Below are positions 8,225 through 16,905 of a DNA stretch of 64,000 bases, piece by piece. The notes beneath the pieces are model-generated. The model was not told where the DNA came from. It did no database searches and worked only from the letters and a program-made list of their open reading frames with translations. Location of the stretch: the NCBI RefSeq assembly GCF_029167375.1, contig NZ_JARFTP010000015.1, positions 44,473-108,472 on the forward strand, given 5' to 3'. Origin of the DNA: Tsukamurella sp. 8F. Lineage in GTDB: Bacteria > Actinomycetota > Actinomycetes > Mycobacteriales > Mycobacteriaceae. The translations under genes were made by a program, and so were the position numbers. The first letter of the stretch is position 1. Every line of letters starts with the position of its first letter.

Positions 8225-9301
8225 GTGTTCCGCATCTTCCGACTGTCGATCCTGGTCACAGTCGTATCCTTGATCGTCGCCTTCCTCTACGGCGGCCCGC
8301 AGGCCCTCTTCCTCGCCGCGATCCTGGGCGTCCTCGAGGTCAGCCTGTCGTTCGACAACGCCATCATCAACGCCACGGTGCTGCAACGGATGAGCGAGTT
8401 CTGGCAGCGCATGTTCCTGACGGTGGGCGTGCTGATCGCGGTCGTCGGCATGCGCCTGGTGTTCCCACTTGCGATCGTGTGGATCACGGCCGGGCTGAAC
8501 CCGATCCGCGCGCTCGATCTGGCCCTGAACCCGCCGTCGCACGGCGAGACGTACGAGTCTCTGGTCACCGCCGCGCACCCGCAGATCGCGGCGTTCGGCG
8601 GCATGTTCCTGCTCATGCTGTTCCTCGATTTCCTCTTCGACGAGAAGGAACACACCTGGCTGAGCTGGATCGAGCGGCCTCTGCAGAAGGTCGGCAAGCT
8701 CGATCAGCTGTCGGTCGTCGTGGCCATCGCCCTGCTGCTGGTGACTGCCACGTGGCTCACACCCGAGCACGAGAAGTCCACGGTCCTCATCGCCGGCCTA
8801 CTGGGGATGGTGGTCTACATCGTGGTCAACGGGCTGGGCGAGCTGTTCCACGTCGAGGAGGAGGGCGACGAGGGCTCGCCCGCCAGCGGCCGCAACGAGC
8901 TGATCAAGGCGACCGGCAAGGCGGCGTTCTTCCTGTTCCTGTACCTCGAGGTGCTCGACGCCTCGTTCTCCTTCGACGGCGTGATCGGCGCGTTCGCGAT
9001 CACCGCCGACCCGATCATCATCGCCCTCGGCCTGGGCTTCATCGGTGCGATGTTCGTGCGCTCGATCACGGTCTACCTGGTTCGGCAGGGCACGCTGAAC
9101 GAGTACATCTTCCTCGAGCACGGCGCGCACTGGGCTATCGGCGCCCTGGCGCTCATCCTGTTCTACTCGATCCACCAGGAGGTCCCTGAGGTGGTCACCG
9201 GCCTGGTCGGAGTGGTGCTCATCGTGGCATCGCTGGTGTCGAGCATCGTCTTCAACCGCAACCATCGCGACGCGGGCGAACCCGTCGAAACGACCGTGTA
9301 G
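8225..9301 (+). CDS. DUF475/TerC-like integral membrane protein
   Basis: 358 residues with about nine hydrophobic segments, matching the DUF475 branch of the TerC superfamily. The two acidic membrane motifs typical of the superfamily are visible: EVSLSFDNAIINATVLQRM near the N-terminus and EVLDASFSFDGVIGAFAIT in the second half. TerC-type proteins are linked to metal-ion efflux or manganese handling and to tellurite resistance. Here it would be the membrane partner of the TerD proteins (inference from the cluster). The start is GTG at 8225. Confidence 0.9.
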   Translation: MFRIFRLSILVTVVSLIVAFLYGGPQALFLAAILGVLEVSLSFDNAIINATVLQRMSEFWQRMFLTVGVLIAVVGMRLVFPLAIVWITAGLNPIRALDLALNPPSHGETYESLVTAAHPQIAAFGGMFLLMLFLDFLFDEKEHTWLSWIERPLQKVGKLDQLSVVVAIALLLVTATWLTPEHEKSTVLIAGLLGMVVYIVVNGLGELFHVEEEGDEGSPASGRNELIKATGKAAFFLFLYLEVLDASFSFDGVIGAFAITADPIIIALGLGFIGAMFVRSITVYLVRQGTLNEYIFLEHGAHWAIGALALILFYSIHQEVPEVVTGLVGVVLIVASLVSSIVFNRNHRDAGEPVETTV

Positions 9302-9394
9302 CGGAGCGCCCCGGGGGGAGAGTTCATGCACGTCGTCCACACACCGGCCCAGCGGGGCACCCGCCGATACCATCGGGGAGTGGGAGGCAACAGG

Positions 9395-10576
9395 ATGCGC
9401 CGGCTGTTCGGCGGGAACGACGAGCCTTCACCCGCCGTCCCGCCCACCCTCACTGCTCTGACGTCCGCGTTTCTCGAGGTGGACCGACGCTTCTCGGAGC
9501 TCGATACCGCCGTGCGCGACGCACAGGAGGTCGCCGGCGACGGCGACCTCGCCTCGGCGTGGGCGCCGCTCGTCGACCGCTTCGGCGCCGCAACGGAGCG
9601 CTACATGTGGGCGAGCGGTTCGGAACAGGGAACGCGACCACCCACCGCGGCCGATCAAGACGCGTGCGGTCGCGAGCTGAACGAGATCGCGGCAGCAATG
9701 GATCGCTTCCGGTCCCGCAACGAGAGCCGCATCGCCAGCGCCCGGGGCGCCCGCGCGGTCTCCGAACGTAAGCTGCTGGCGGCACGGACCGCCGCGAACG
9801 GAGTCACGACCAGGCTCGAGTCGCCCGAGGCGGCCCCCTACCTACAGCTCACCACCGTCGGGGCCGCCACCGACGCGCTCATCGCAGCGATGGGGCGACT
9901 CGACGGCGCACCCGATGTTCCGACCCGGGACACCGCTGCCGACGAGGTGGACGCCGCCGCCGCGCAGGTACACGCCGCGCTCGACGCGGCCCCCGGCCTC
10001 CCCGATGCGGCGCGGCGCGCGATCGCCTCGGCCACCACCCGCCTCAGCGCGGTCCGCACGCGTGCCGAGGGCCTCGGCCCGACCCGCTCCGCGATCCTGC
10101 GAGAGTTCAGCTCGGAGTGTTCGGCCGACCTCGTCGACAACGACCGGGTCGCCGCAGACGAAGCCCGCGCCGCAGAGGCTGCGCTCCAAGACGCCCAACG
10201 GTGCCTCGCCACCGAATCGCCCGACGGTGCCCTCGATGCCGTTTCGACGGCGCGCGACCACCTCGAGCGGGCGGGCCGCGCGGTCGACGCCGTCACCGAG
10301 AGGCTCCGGCTCCTGCGCGAAGTCCGCGCCGACACGAACGTGCCCGCCGATAAGGCCCGCTTCAAACTCCGCGACGCTCAGCACCTCGCGGTCCAGAAGC
10401 GGCTTGTAGGCGAGTGGGGTTCGGTCCTCGACGCGCAGCACGACCGGATCGAGCGGGCGTCGCAGGCCCTCGAACGCGTGCACCCGGACTACTGGCGCTA
10501 CCTCCAGGAATTGGAGGCCGTCGAACGCGATATCGCGCAGGTGGTCTCGCGCATGCGTGGGACGGCGAACCCGTGA
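9395..10576 (+). CDS. coiled-coil hypothetical protein of the Ter cluster
   Basis: 393 residues; no family recognised. Beyond residue 20 it is almost entirely charged, Ala-rich helix, for example SARGARAVSERKLLAART and ADEARAAEAALQDAQRCLA, consistent with a long coiled coil. There are no membrane segments, signal peptide or obvious catalytic motif. The ATG at 9395 is chosen because GGGAGG lies 7 nt upstream. Its stop overlaps the aldolase start by 4 bp, so it is translationally coupled to the biosynthetic genes. A scaffold or toxic-anion-resistance (TelA)-like role would fit the context, but this is only an inference. Confidence 0.75.
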   Translation: MRRLFGGNDEPSPAVPPTLTALTSAFLEVDRRFSELDTAVRDAQEVAGDGDLASAWAPLVDRFGAATERYMWASGSEQGTRPPTAADQDACGRELNEIAAAMDRFRSRNESRIASARGARAVSERKLLAARTAANGVTTRLESPEAAPYLQLTTVGAATDALIAAMGRLDGAPDVPTRDTAADEVDAAAAQVHAALDAAPGLPDAARRAIASATTRLSAVRTRAEGLGPTRSAILREFSSECSADLVDNDRVAADEARAAEAALQDAQRCLATESPDGALDAVSTARDHLERAGRAVDAVTERLRLLREVRADTNVPADKARFKLRDAQHLAVQKRLVGEWGSVLDAQHDRIERASQALERVHPDYWRYLQELEAVERDIAQVVSRMRGTANP

Positions 10577-11736
10577 CTGCCGCGCCGCTGCCCGCGCCGT
10601 CCGCACTTCGGCACTTCCATCGACTGCCGCAGTCCGACGTTGACGCCCTGTTCCTTTGCGCCCCGCAGCCTTTCACCGACGACGCCCCGCGGGACCTGCT
10701 CGCGCACGCGCTCGGCGCCACGCTCTACGTCCCCGCGACCCGACCCGGTCTCGCGGAGCTCGTAGCCCGGCGGTACGCGGACGGGGTCGCGTCCATGGTG
10801 GTCGACCTCGAGGACGCGGTAGCCGACGACGACGTCGAAAAGGCTACCCTGCAGGCGATCTCGGCCCTGCGGGAGCTAGCGGGCACTCCAGCGGCGGCGA
10901 TGCTGCTGTTCGTCCGGCCGCGCAGCGCAGGGGCGATCACGCGGATCACCGAAGCCCTCGGCCCGGAGGTCGAGGCCCTCACCGGCTTCGTCCTGCCCAA
11001 GTTCGCTGCCGCCGACGGCACCTCGTCCCTGGCTGCCGTCGCGGATGCCTCCGAGCGAGCGGGTAAGTGGCTCTATGCGATGCCGGTTCTAGAAGGACCT
11101 GAGCTCGTATACCGCGAGAGCCGGGACGCCGAGCTGGATGGGATCGCCGCTCTCCTCGCAGCGCACCGCGAGCGCATTCTCGCGGTTCGCGTCGGCGCCA
11201 CGGATATGTGCAGTCTGTTCGGCATCCGCCGCGACCGCGATCTCACCGTGTACGACGTACGCGTGGTGGCGGATGCGATAGCGGCGATCGTCAACCGGTT
11301 CGGCCGCAGCGACGGGACGGGCTTCGTCGTCACGGGCCCTGTTTGGGAGTACTTCGACAGCGATGCACGTTCGCACGCAAAGGCTTTCGGAGCGCGTCCG
11401 GGCGGCCCGTTCCCCGTGTCCCCGGATATCGGCGGCCTGCTGCGCGAGGTCGCACTCGACCGAGCGAACGGACTGTACGGCAAGACCGTCATCCATCCGT
11501 CGCACGTGCCCGTGGTGCACGCGCTGGCAGCCGTATCGCACGAGGAGTACCAGGACGCACTGGACATCGGCCGAGCCGGCTCGGGCATCACCCCGTCGGC
11601 ATACCGGAACAAGATGAACGAGGTGAAGCCGCACCGGCTCTGGGCCGAACAGACACTGCTGCGCGCATCGGCATTCGGCGTGATCCGCGCCGGAGTGACA
11701 CATGCCGACCTACTCCGCGCGTTGGCGGAACGATGA
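10573..11736 (+). CDS. HpcH/HpaI aldolase / citrate lyase beta (CitE)-like protein
   Basis: 387 residues from GTG 10573. The TIM-barrel landmarks of the CitE family are present: SMVVDLEDAVADDDVEKA, FVLPKF, AMPVLEGPELVYR and AVRVGATDMCSLFGI, then GKTVIHPSHVPVVHALA. CitE-like enzymes cleave or form C-C bonds in beta-hydroxyacyl-CoA-type substrates with a divalent metal. In Ter-associated operons this subtype is proposed to help make a nucleoside-like metabolite. It overlaps its neighbours on both sides by 4 bp, which ties it to the phosphoribosyltransferase and coiled-coil genes. Confidence 0.85.
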   Translation: MTAAPLPAPSALRHFHRLPQSDVDALFLCAPQPFTDDAPRDLLAHALGATLYVPATRPGLAELVARRYADGVASMVVDLEDAVADDDVEKATLQAISALRELAGTPAAAMLLFVRPRSAGAITRITEALGPEVEALTGFVLPKFAAADGTSSLAAVADASERAGKWLYAMPVLEGPELVYRESRDAELDGIAALLAAHRERILAVRVGATDMCSLFGIRRDRDLTVYDVRVVADAIAAIVNRFGRSDGTGFVVTGPVWEYFDSDARSHAKAFGARPGGPFPVSPDIGGLLREVALDRANGLYGKTVIHPSHVPVVHALAAVSHEEYQDALDIGRAGSGITPSAYRNKMNEVKPHRLWAEQTLLRASAFGVIRAGVTHADLLRALAER

Positions 11737-12983
11737 CCGCCGCCGCGCCCTGGTCCGTGTCGGAACTCGGCTTGCGCGTGCATGACTCGCCCGACGGAAC
11801 ACCCGTGAGTCATCTGATCCGACCCGGGCTGCGCCAGAACCCCCGACGCGCCCACCTACTGGTGTCGACTGTATTGGGCAAACACCTCCCCACTCCGCCG
11901 GCGACGGTGCGCGATTCGGCAGACGCGCTCGCCGATCAGGTCGCCGTCCTCCTGCGCGGCGCTCCCGCGACAGTGTTCGGTTTCGCCGAGACCGCGACGG
12001 GACTCGGCCACTGCGTCGCTGCACGGCTCGGCTCGGAGGTGTACCTGCACTCGACGCGCCGTAGGGGCGCCCACACACATGGGACATTCACCGAGGGCCA
12101 TTCGCATGCGACGGAACATCTCCTGCAGCCGAGTTCGCCCGAGCTCCTCGATTCCGGCCGGGTCCTGGTCCTGGTGGACGACGAGATCTCCACCGGTACG
12201 ACCGCACTCGACTCGATCCGGGCGCTGCACGCGATCACCCCGCACGACCGATACATCGTCGCGTCGCTGGTCGACGTGCGTAACAACGTGCAGCACTCGG
12301 CCGCACCATCGATCGAGTTCGTATCGCTGGCAACGGGATCGGTAGACGTCCCGACCGGCCTACCGGAGCTGGTCGCAGATCTGCCTTCCGCTGAGTGGAA
12401 TCCGATCTCCCCGCGCGCAGGCGCGACCCGCATCCTGCAGGTCCCCTGGCCGAGCGACGTGCCCGACGGCGGTCGGCACGGGGTGCTGCGCCAGGAGCAC
12501 GACCGAATCCGCTCGGCGGCCGGCGACGTCGCTCTCGCGGTATCTCCACATCTCGACCCCGGCCGACGACTACTGGTTGTAGGACACGAAGAGCTCATGT
12601 ACCTGCCGCTATGCGTCGCCGAATCCCTCGGCGAGATCGGCTTCGATGTGCACTACCAAACCACAACGCGGTCACCTGCTTACGTGTTTGACTCACCGGA
12701 CTATCCGCTGCGTCGCGGCTTCCGCTTCATCTCTCCGGAGCCGGATCCGGCCCCCTACAGGCATCTCTACAACGCAGAACTGCCGGGCACGGACCGACCG
12801 ACTCAGATCCTCTTCGTCGCCGATTCACGCGCCGACACCGACAGGCTCCGTGCGCCCGGCGGTCTGCTGGACGTCCTCACGGCCGCTGGGCATGACGTCA
12901 CCGTCGCAGTAGTACCAGCGTCGCGCCAGGAGGATCTCGCGCAGGCCCGCCGCCCGCTCAGCCACCGGGCGGCGCAGCGGTGA
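11733..12983 (+). CDS. phosphoribosyltransferase with C-terminal TRSP-like domain (Ter cluster)
   Basis: 416 residues. The N-terminal half is a type I phosphoribosyltransferase with an intact PRPP loop, VLVLVDDEISTGTTALDSI, near residues 140-160. The C-terminal half (about 230-416) is a separate alpha/beta region containing RLLVVGHEELMYLPLCVAE and PTQILFVADSRADTDRL, as in the TRSP domain described for Ter-linked proteins. The expected chemistry is attachment of a base-like group to phosphoribose. It overlaps the aldolase and the StiP-like gene by 4 bp each, so the genes are coupled. Confidence 0.85.
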   Translation: MTAAAPWSVSELGLRVHDSPDGTPVSHLIRPGLRQNPRRAHLLVSTVLGKHLPTPPATVRDSADALADQVAVLLRGAPATVFGFAETATGLGHCVAARLGSEVYLHSTRRRGAHTHGTFTEGHSHATEHLLQPSSPELLDSGRVLVLVDDEISTGTTALDSIRALHAITPHDRYIVASLVDVRNNVQHSAAPSIEFVSLATGSVDVPTGLPELVADLPSAEWNPISPRAGATRILQVPWPSDVPDGGRHGVLRQEHDRIRSAAGDVALAVSPHLDPGRRLLVVGHEELMYLPLCVAESLGEIGFDVHYQTTTRSPAYVFDSPDYPLRRGFRFISPEPDPAPYRHLYNAELPGTDRPTQILFVADSRADTDRLRAPGGLLDVLTAAGHDVTVAVVPASRQEDLAQARRPLSHRAAQR

Positions 12984-14092
12984 GCGCGATCGCCACCCCG
13001 CCGCTCCGGGGTCCGACATTCGGCTCGTACCGTCCGGACGAGGTCATCTGGCTGCTCAAGGACCTGTCGACCGTCCCCCTGGAGGCCGCTGTCGACGAAC
13101 GCGAGCACGGGATCCAGTCCGGTACTGCGCATTACGCCGAGTCACTGCCAGTCGAGTATCAGCCGACCGCAGCGTATCGGGCGCTGTTCGACGTGGCACT
13201 CACGGAGTCCGCTCCCCGCCTCGCAGAGGCGGTCGGCGCGGTGACGGAGCTGCTGCTCGCCGAACGCGGACGCGATTTGACGCTCGTATCCCTCGCCCGC
13301 GCCGGCACACCGATCGGCGTACTCATACGACGGTGGGCCGCTCGGTTCCACGGGCTCGAACTCCCGCACTACTCGATCTCCATCGTCCGCGACCGCGGCA
13401 TCGACGAGGTGGCACTGAACCACCTGGTGGCGCGACATGACCCGGGATCGATCGTGTTCGTGGACGGATGGACCGGCAAGGGCGCGATCACCCGCGAACT
13501 GACGGCAGCACTCGATGAATACGACGGGCCCGCTCTGAATCCCGACCTCGCAGTCCTTGCGGACCCGGGCGCGTGTGCGCGCACCTACGGTACCCGCGAC
13601 GACTTCCTGATCGCATCGGCATGCCTCAACTCGACGGTGTCCGGACTCGTGTCGAGGACCGTTCTGAATGCGCAGTACATCGGGCCCCGCGACTTCCACG
13701 GTGCGAAGTTCTATGTGGACCTCGCACCGCATGACGTGTCGAACCTGTTGCTGGATACGGTGTCCGGGCACTTCGCCGACTCGTCCGACGCGGCGCGAAC
13801 CCGGGCTACCGAGCTCGGCGCCGCCGACCGCACGCCGACGTGGGCGGGCTGGCGCTCGGTCGAAGACGTCCGGCTGGAGTACGGCATCTCGTCCGCGAAC
13901 CTGGTGAAGCCGGGGATCGGCGAGACCACCCGCGTTCTGCTGCGGCGGGTCCCGTGGCGCGTACTCGTGCGCGACGCGGAGGCCCCCGAGCACCGGCACA
14001 TCCGCCGGCTGGCCGAGGAACGCGGCGTACCCGTCGATGTCGTGCCGGAGCTCACATACGCATGTATGGGCTTGGTCAAGGAGGGCGCGTGA
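12980..14092 (+). CDS. StiP-family protein (PRTase-like with PELOTA-like tail)
   Basis: 370 residues from GTG 12980. It matches the family annotated in databases as cysteine protease StiP, which in Ter operons accompanies the phosphoribosyltransferase. The middle has a PRTase-like fold pattern, VSLARAGTPIGVLIRRW and SIVFVDGWTGKGAIT. There the usual acidic pair before the PRPP loop is altered, so it may bind but not use PRPP. The last 50 residues, with PWRVLVRDAEAPEHRHIRRL and LTYACMGLVKEGA, resemble a PELOTA-type RNA-binding domain. The exact activity is unproven. Confidence 0.75.
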   Translation: MSAIATPPLRGPTFGSYRPDEVIWLLKDLSTVPLEAAVDEREHGIQSGTAHYAESLPVEYQPTAAYRALFDVALTESAPRLAEAVGAVTELLLAERGRDLTLVSLARAGTPIGVLIRRWAARFHGLELPHYSISIVRDRGIDEVALNHLVARHDPGSIVFVDGWTGKGAITRELTAALDEYDGPALNPDLAVLADPGACARTYGTRDDFLIASACLNSTVSGLVSRTVLNAQYIGPRDFHGAKFYVDLAPHDVSNLLLDTVSGHFADSSDAARTRATELGAADRTPTWAGWRSVEDVRLEYGISSANLVKPGIGETTRVLLRRVPWRVLVRDAEAPEHRHIRRLAEERGVPVDVVPELTYACMGLVKEGA

Positions 14093-14934
14093 AGAACACG
14101 CTCGTGACGTCGGACCTCGACCGGACGCTCATCTACAGCCGCAGTGCGGGCGGCGAGGCATTCGCTCGGCACGAGACCGTTTGCGTCGAGATGTACGACG
14201 GATCGCCTCTGTCGCACATGACCCTTCGAAGCCGGGAGATCCTCGCCGCTCTGCAGGAGCACGCAGAGCTCGTGCCGGTCACGACCCGCACGCCCGAACA
14301 GTACGGCCGGGTCGTGCTGCCGGGCTCGGGATCCCGCTACGCCATCGCCAGCAACGGTGGCGCCGTCCTCGTCGACGGTGAACGCGACCCCGTGTGGCGC
14401 GGCGCGGTGGATGCACTGGTCGCCGAGCTTCCCGCCTCGCTCGAAGACATCGTCGACCGGCTCGGACCGCTCACCGAAGGATGGGCGCGACTGCGAGTGG
14501 CGGACGGGCTGTTCTGCTACCTGGTCGCCGATCATCCGCCCGCCCACTTCGTCGACCGCTGGCGCGGGCACTGCGTCCCTCTCGGCTGGGACGTGTCGCA
14601 ACAGGGCCGCAAGATCTATACGGTTCCGCGGCCGGCGACCAAAGAGGCAGCCATCGCAGAGGTCCGGCGTCGGCTGATCTCTGAGGGCCGACTGGCCGCC
14701 GACGCACGAGTGCTCGCCGCGGGTGACGGCATGCTGGATCTCGGTATGCTGCGGGCCGCCGATGCCGCCATCCGCCCCCGCCACGGCGAACTCGAGGCCG
14801 CGGGCGTCACCTACGACGGTCTCGCGGTGACCGCCGGGGCCGGGCTCGGTGCGGGCGAGGAGATCGCCCGCTGGTTCCAGATCAATTGCACGACCGTACT
14901 TCCCGATGAAGGAGTCCGCGCATGTCCTCTCTGA
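14089..14934 (+). CDS. HAD-superfamily phosphatase (Ter cluster)
   Basis: 281 residues from GTG 14089, overlapping the StiP-like gene by 4 bp. All four HAD motifs are visible. Motif I is VTSDLDRTLIYS, with nucleophile Asp9 and Asp11; motif II is VPVTTRT. A Lys in RPATKEAAIAEV is the likely motif III, and motif IV is LAAGDGMLDLGML. The cap region resembles the sucrose-phosphatase-like type. It should remove a phosphate from the product of the phosphoribosyltransferase steps. Its end overlaps the double-TerD start by 13 bp. Confidence 0.85.
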   Translation: MKNTLVTSDLDRTLIYSRSAGGEAFARHETVCVEMYDGSPLSHMTLRSREILAALQEHAELVPVTTRTPEQYGRVVLPGSGSRYAIASNGGAVLVDGERDPVWRGAVDALVAELPASLEDIVDRLGPLTEGWARLRVADGLFCYLVADHPPAHFVDRWRGHCVPLGWDVSQQGRKIYTVPRPATKEAAIAEVRRRLISEGRLAADARVLAAGDGMLDLGMLRAADAAIRPRHGELEAAGVTYDGLAVTAGAGLGAGEEIARWFQINCTTVLPDEGVRACPL

Positions 14935-16283
14935 CCAAAGGCCAGAACGGCCCCCTCGCCCCCGGACCCGTGGCGGTCACGGTCGACCTCCCGGCGCCCG
15001 CCGATCTATCCGCTCTACTCGTCACCGCCGCCGGGAAGGTGCGCACCGATGCGGACTTCGTGTTCTTCAACCAGCCCGACGGGCCGGGGGTGCAGCTGCA
15101 GAACGGGCTGGTCCGAATCGACCCGTCGGCGGTTCCCGCCGACATCGAGCAGGTTCGCGTCGTCATCACCCTCCACGACGCCTCCAGCAGCTTCGGGCAG
15201 TTCGGTCGGCCGGTCGCGCGGGTCTCCGACGGCGCGGGTAATCCGCTGTACGACTACACGATGGACGGTCTCGGTAGCGAGTCCGTGGTCATCGCGCTAG
15301 AGGTTTACCGGCGTCAGGGGGCGTGGAAGGTGCGCGCCGTCGGGCAGGGCTACGCCGGAGGTTTCGCCGACCTCGTCCGCGACCACGGGGTGTCCGTCGA
15401 CGACGAGCCCGCGGCACCCGCTGCACCGACAGCCCCTGCTGCGCCACCCGCACCCACGACGCCTGCGGCGCCGTACGACCCTGTGCCACAGCAGGGCACG
15501 TACACGCCACCCCCGGCGCCACCATCGGCACCTGGGCCACAGGGCGACTACGCACCCGCTGCCGGCTCCGCACCGACCGACTACTTCTCGCCGTCCTACA
15601 CGCCGCCGCAGCAGCACGCTCACCAGCCATCGCAACAGCCGTCTGCACCGGCGCCTCAGGCACCGCAGCACGGTGGCGAGGTGAGCCTGACGAAGAACCG
15701 TCGGGTGGATCTCCGCAAAGGCCAGAAGGTGGTTCTGCGCAAGGACGGTGGCGTGGCCCTGACGTCGATCATGATGGGCCTCGGATGGGATCCGGTGCAG
15801 CGGCGCGGCGGACTCTTCGGCGGCGGCCGATCGTCCGATATCGACCTGGACGCGTCGGCGATCCTCTACTCGGGCCCGAAGCCCGTGGACATCGTGTACT
15901 TCGGCCAGCTGTCCTCCCGCGACGGTTCCGTCGTCCATTCCGGCGACAACCTCACCGGGGAGGGAGAGGGCGATGACGAGGCGATCCGCGTGGATCTGCA
16001 CCGGATCCCGCCGCAGGTGACCACGCTGCTGTTCATTGTGACCTCGTACCGCGGCCAGAAGTTCGACCAGATCGCGAACGCTTTCTGCCGCCTCGTCGAT
16101 TCGACCACGAACATCGAGCTCGCTCGCTACGCCTTACAGGGCGGCATGCCTTACACCGCGATGGTCATGTGCACACTGCACCGACAGGGCGGCGAGTGGA
16201 AGATGCAGGCCGTCGGCGAGTGTCTGGACGCGAAGACCGCCAAGCAGGCACTCCCCGGCCTCGGCCGCTTCCTTCCCGCCTAG
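14922..16283 (+). CDS. double TerD-domain protein with proline-rich linker
   Basis: 453 residues. Residues 1-165 are a degenerate TerD domain: it opens SSLTKGQNGPLAPGPVAV and ends WKVRAVGQGYAGGFADLV, but lacks both the LDASA motif and the acidic GDNLTGEGEGDDE calcium motif. Residues 165-250 are a Pro/Ala/Gln-rich linker. Residues 250-453 are a full TerD domain opening VSLTKNRRVDLRKGQKVVL, with IDLDASAILYSG and SGDNLTGEGEGDDEAI intact. The protein could bridge two partners, one domain calcium-responsive and the other not (inference). It is the last gene of the cluster, ending next to a converging excalibur gene. Confidence 0.9.
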   Translation: MSSLTKGQNGPLAPGPVAVTVDLPAPADLSALLVTAAGKVRTDADFVFFNQPDGPGVQLQNGLVRIDPSAVPADIEQVRVVITLHDASSSFGQFGRPVARVSDGAGNPLYDYTMDGLGSESVVIALEVYRRQGAWKVRAVGQGYAGGFADLVRDHGVSVDDEPAAPAAPTAPAAPPAPTTPAAPYDPVPQQGTYTPPPAPPSAPGPQGDYAPAAGSAPTDYFSPSYTPPQQHAHQPSQQPSAPAPQAPQHGGEVSLTKNRRVDLRKGQKVVLRKDGGVALTSIMMGLGWDPVQRRGGLFGGGRSSDIDLDASAILYSGPKPVDIVYFGQLSSRDGSVVHSGDNLTGEGEGDDEAIRVDLHRIPPQVTTLLFIVTSYRGQKFDQIANAFCRLVDSTTNIELARYALQGGMPYTAMVMCTLHRQGGEWKMQAVGECLDAKTAKQALPGLGRFLPA

Positions 16284-16339
16284 CCCCCTCCCTCGCCCGG
16301 CCCGTCACGAACCATGCCCTGAGAGCGCCTATCCCGCTA

Positions 16340-16351
16340 TATACCGGTATA
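16340..16351. terminator. AT-rich palindrome between converging genes
   Basis: TATACCGGTATA is a perfect 12-bp palindrome, flanked by CGC and AGCG that extend the pairing with one bulge. It lies between the stop of the double TerD gene (16283) and the stop of the converging excalibur gene (16382), a place where a bidirectional terminator is expected. Confidence 0.35.
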
Positions 16352-16381
16352 AGCGCCCTCCGGCTGTGGTTCGTGACCGCA

Positions 16382-16615
16382 TCACTCGCAGGCGACGCCG
16401 TCTCCGTCCCGGTCCAGCTTCCGCCTGTACCCCGGGTCGCTCACATGGAGCGGCGCGACCCCGGCGGCTCGCGCCGCCGCACAGTTCCGGTAGTAGGCGC
16501 TTCCGCCACTGTCGTGCGTCGTGGCCGGCGTGGTGTAGTCGGTGGTCTGCGGCGACATGACCTCGCTGGTGGGCGGCGAGACGACCGGGCACAGGGTTAC
16601 GGTCGATGCCGCCAC
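16382..16615 (-). CDS. excalibur calcium-binding domain protein
   Basis: 77 residues from GTG 16615. The C-terminus is an excalibur domain, an extracellular calcium-binding motif: YYRNCAAARAAGVAPL followed by DPGYRRKLDRDGDGVACE, with the DxDxDG loop and two cysteines. The N-terminus, AASTVTLCPVV, is weakly hydrophobic. The open frame continues upstream through a Trp/Leu-rich stretch (PWWLWSVAAS) that would make a better export signal, but no ATG or GTG was found there before a stop. The true start is therefore uncertain. It converges with the Ter cluster. Confidence 0.7.
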   Translation of the reverse strand: MAASTVTLCPVVSPPTSEVMSPQTTDYTTPATTHDSGGSAYYRNCAAARAAGVAPLHVSDPGYRRKLDRDGDGVACE

Positions 16616-16741
16616 CGACCAGAGCCACCACGGCGACCGGGCCGCGACCTTCCAGCTCGAGCGCCGCCACAGGAAGGCCCCACCGATCAGCCGCCTTCAC
16701 CAGAGCCGCCGTCACCGCGGCCACTGCCTTTCACATTCGCG

Positions 16742-16897
16742 CCCACCACCGTCGCCCATGCCGCCGCAGCCCCGGGCCGCTACTGCGAGAAGGCGGACCG
16801 CAGGGAATCGGGCACGTACAAGAGCCGGCACGTCACCTGCACGCGGAACGGCAACCGGTACCGCCGAATCGCCGGATCGCCGGATCGCCGACTGACC
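16742..16897 (+). pseudogene. remnant of a small secreted cysteine-containing protein
   Basis: One plus-strand frame reads TVAHAAAAPGRYCEKADR and then GTYKSRHVTCTRNGNRYRRI. This is the mature end of the small exported actinobacterial proteins that finish with a TCxxxGxRxRW-like motif. No start codon or complete signal peptide is in this frame; a signal-like stretch (AAFTRAAVTAATAF) lies just upstream in another frame. A frameshifted or decayed gene is the simplest reading. Confidence 0.35.
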
Positions 16898-16905
16898 TGT
16901 GTGAC

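Noticed and set aside
15400..15660. Pro/Ala/Gln-rich stretch as an independent repeat array
   Set aside because: It is an irregular linker inside the double TerD protein with no exact repeat unit.
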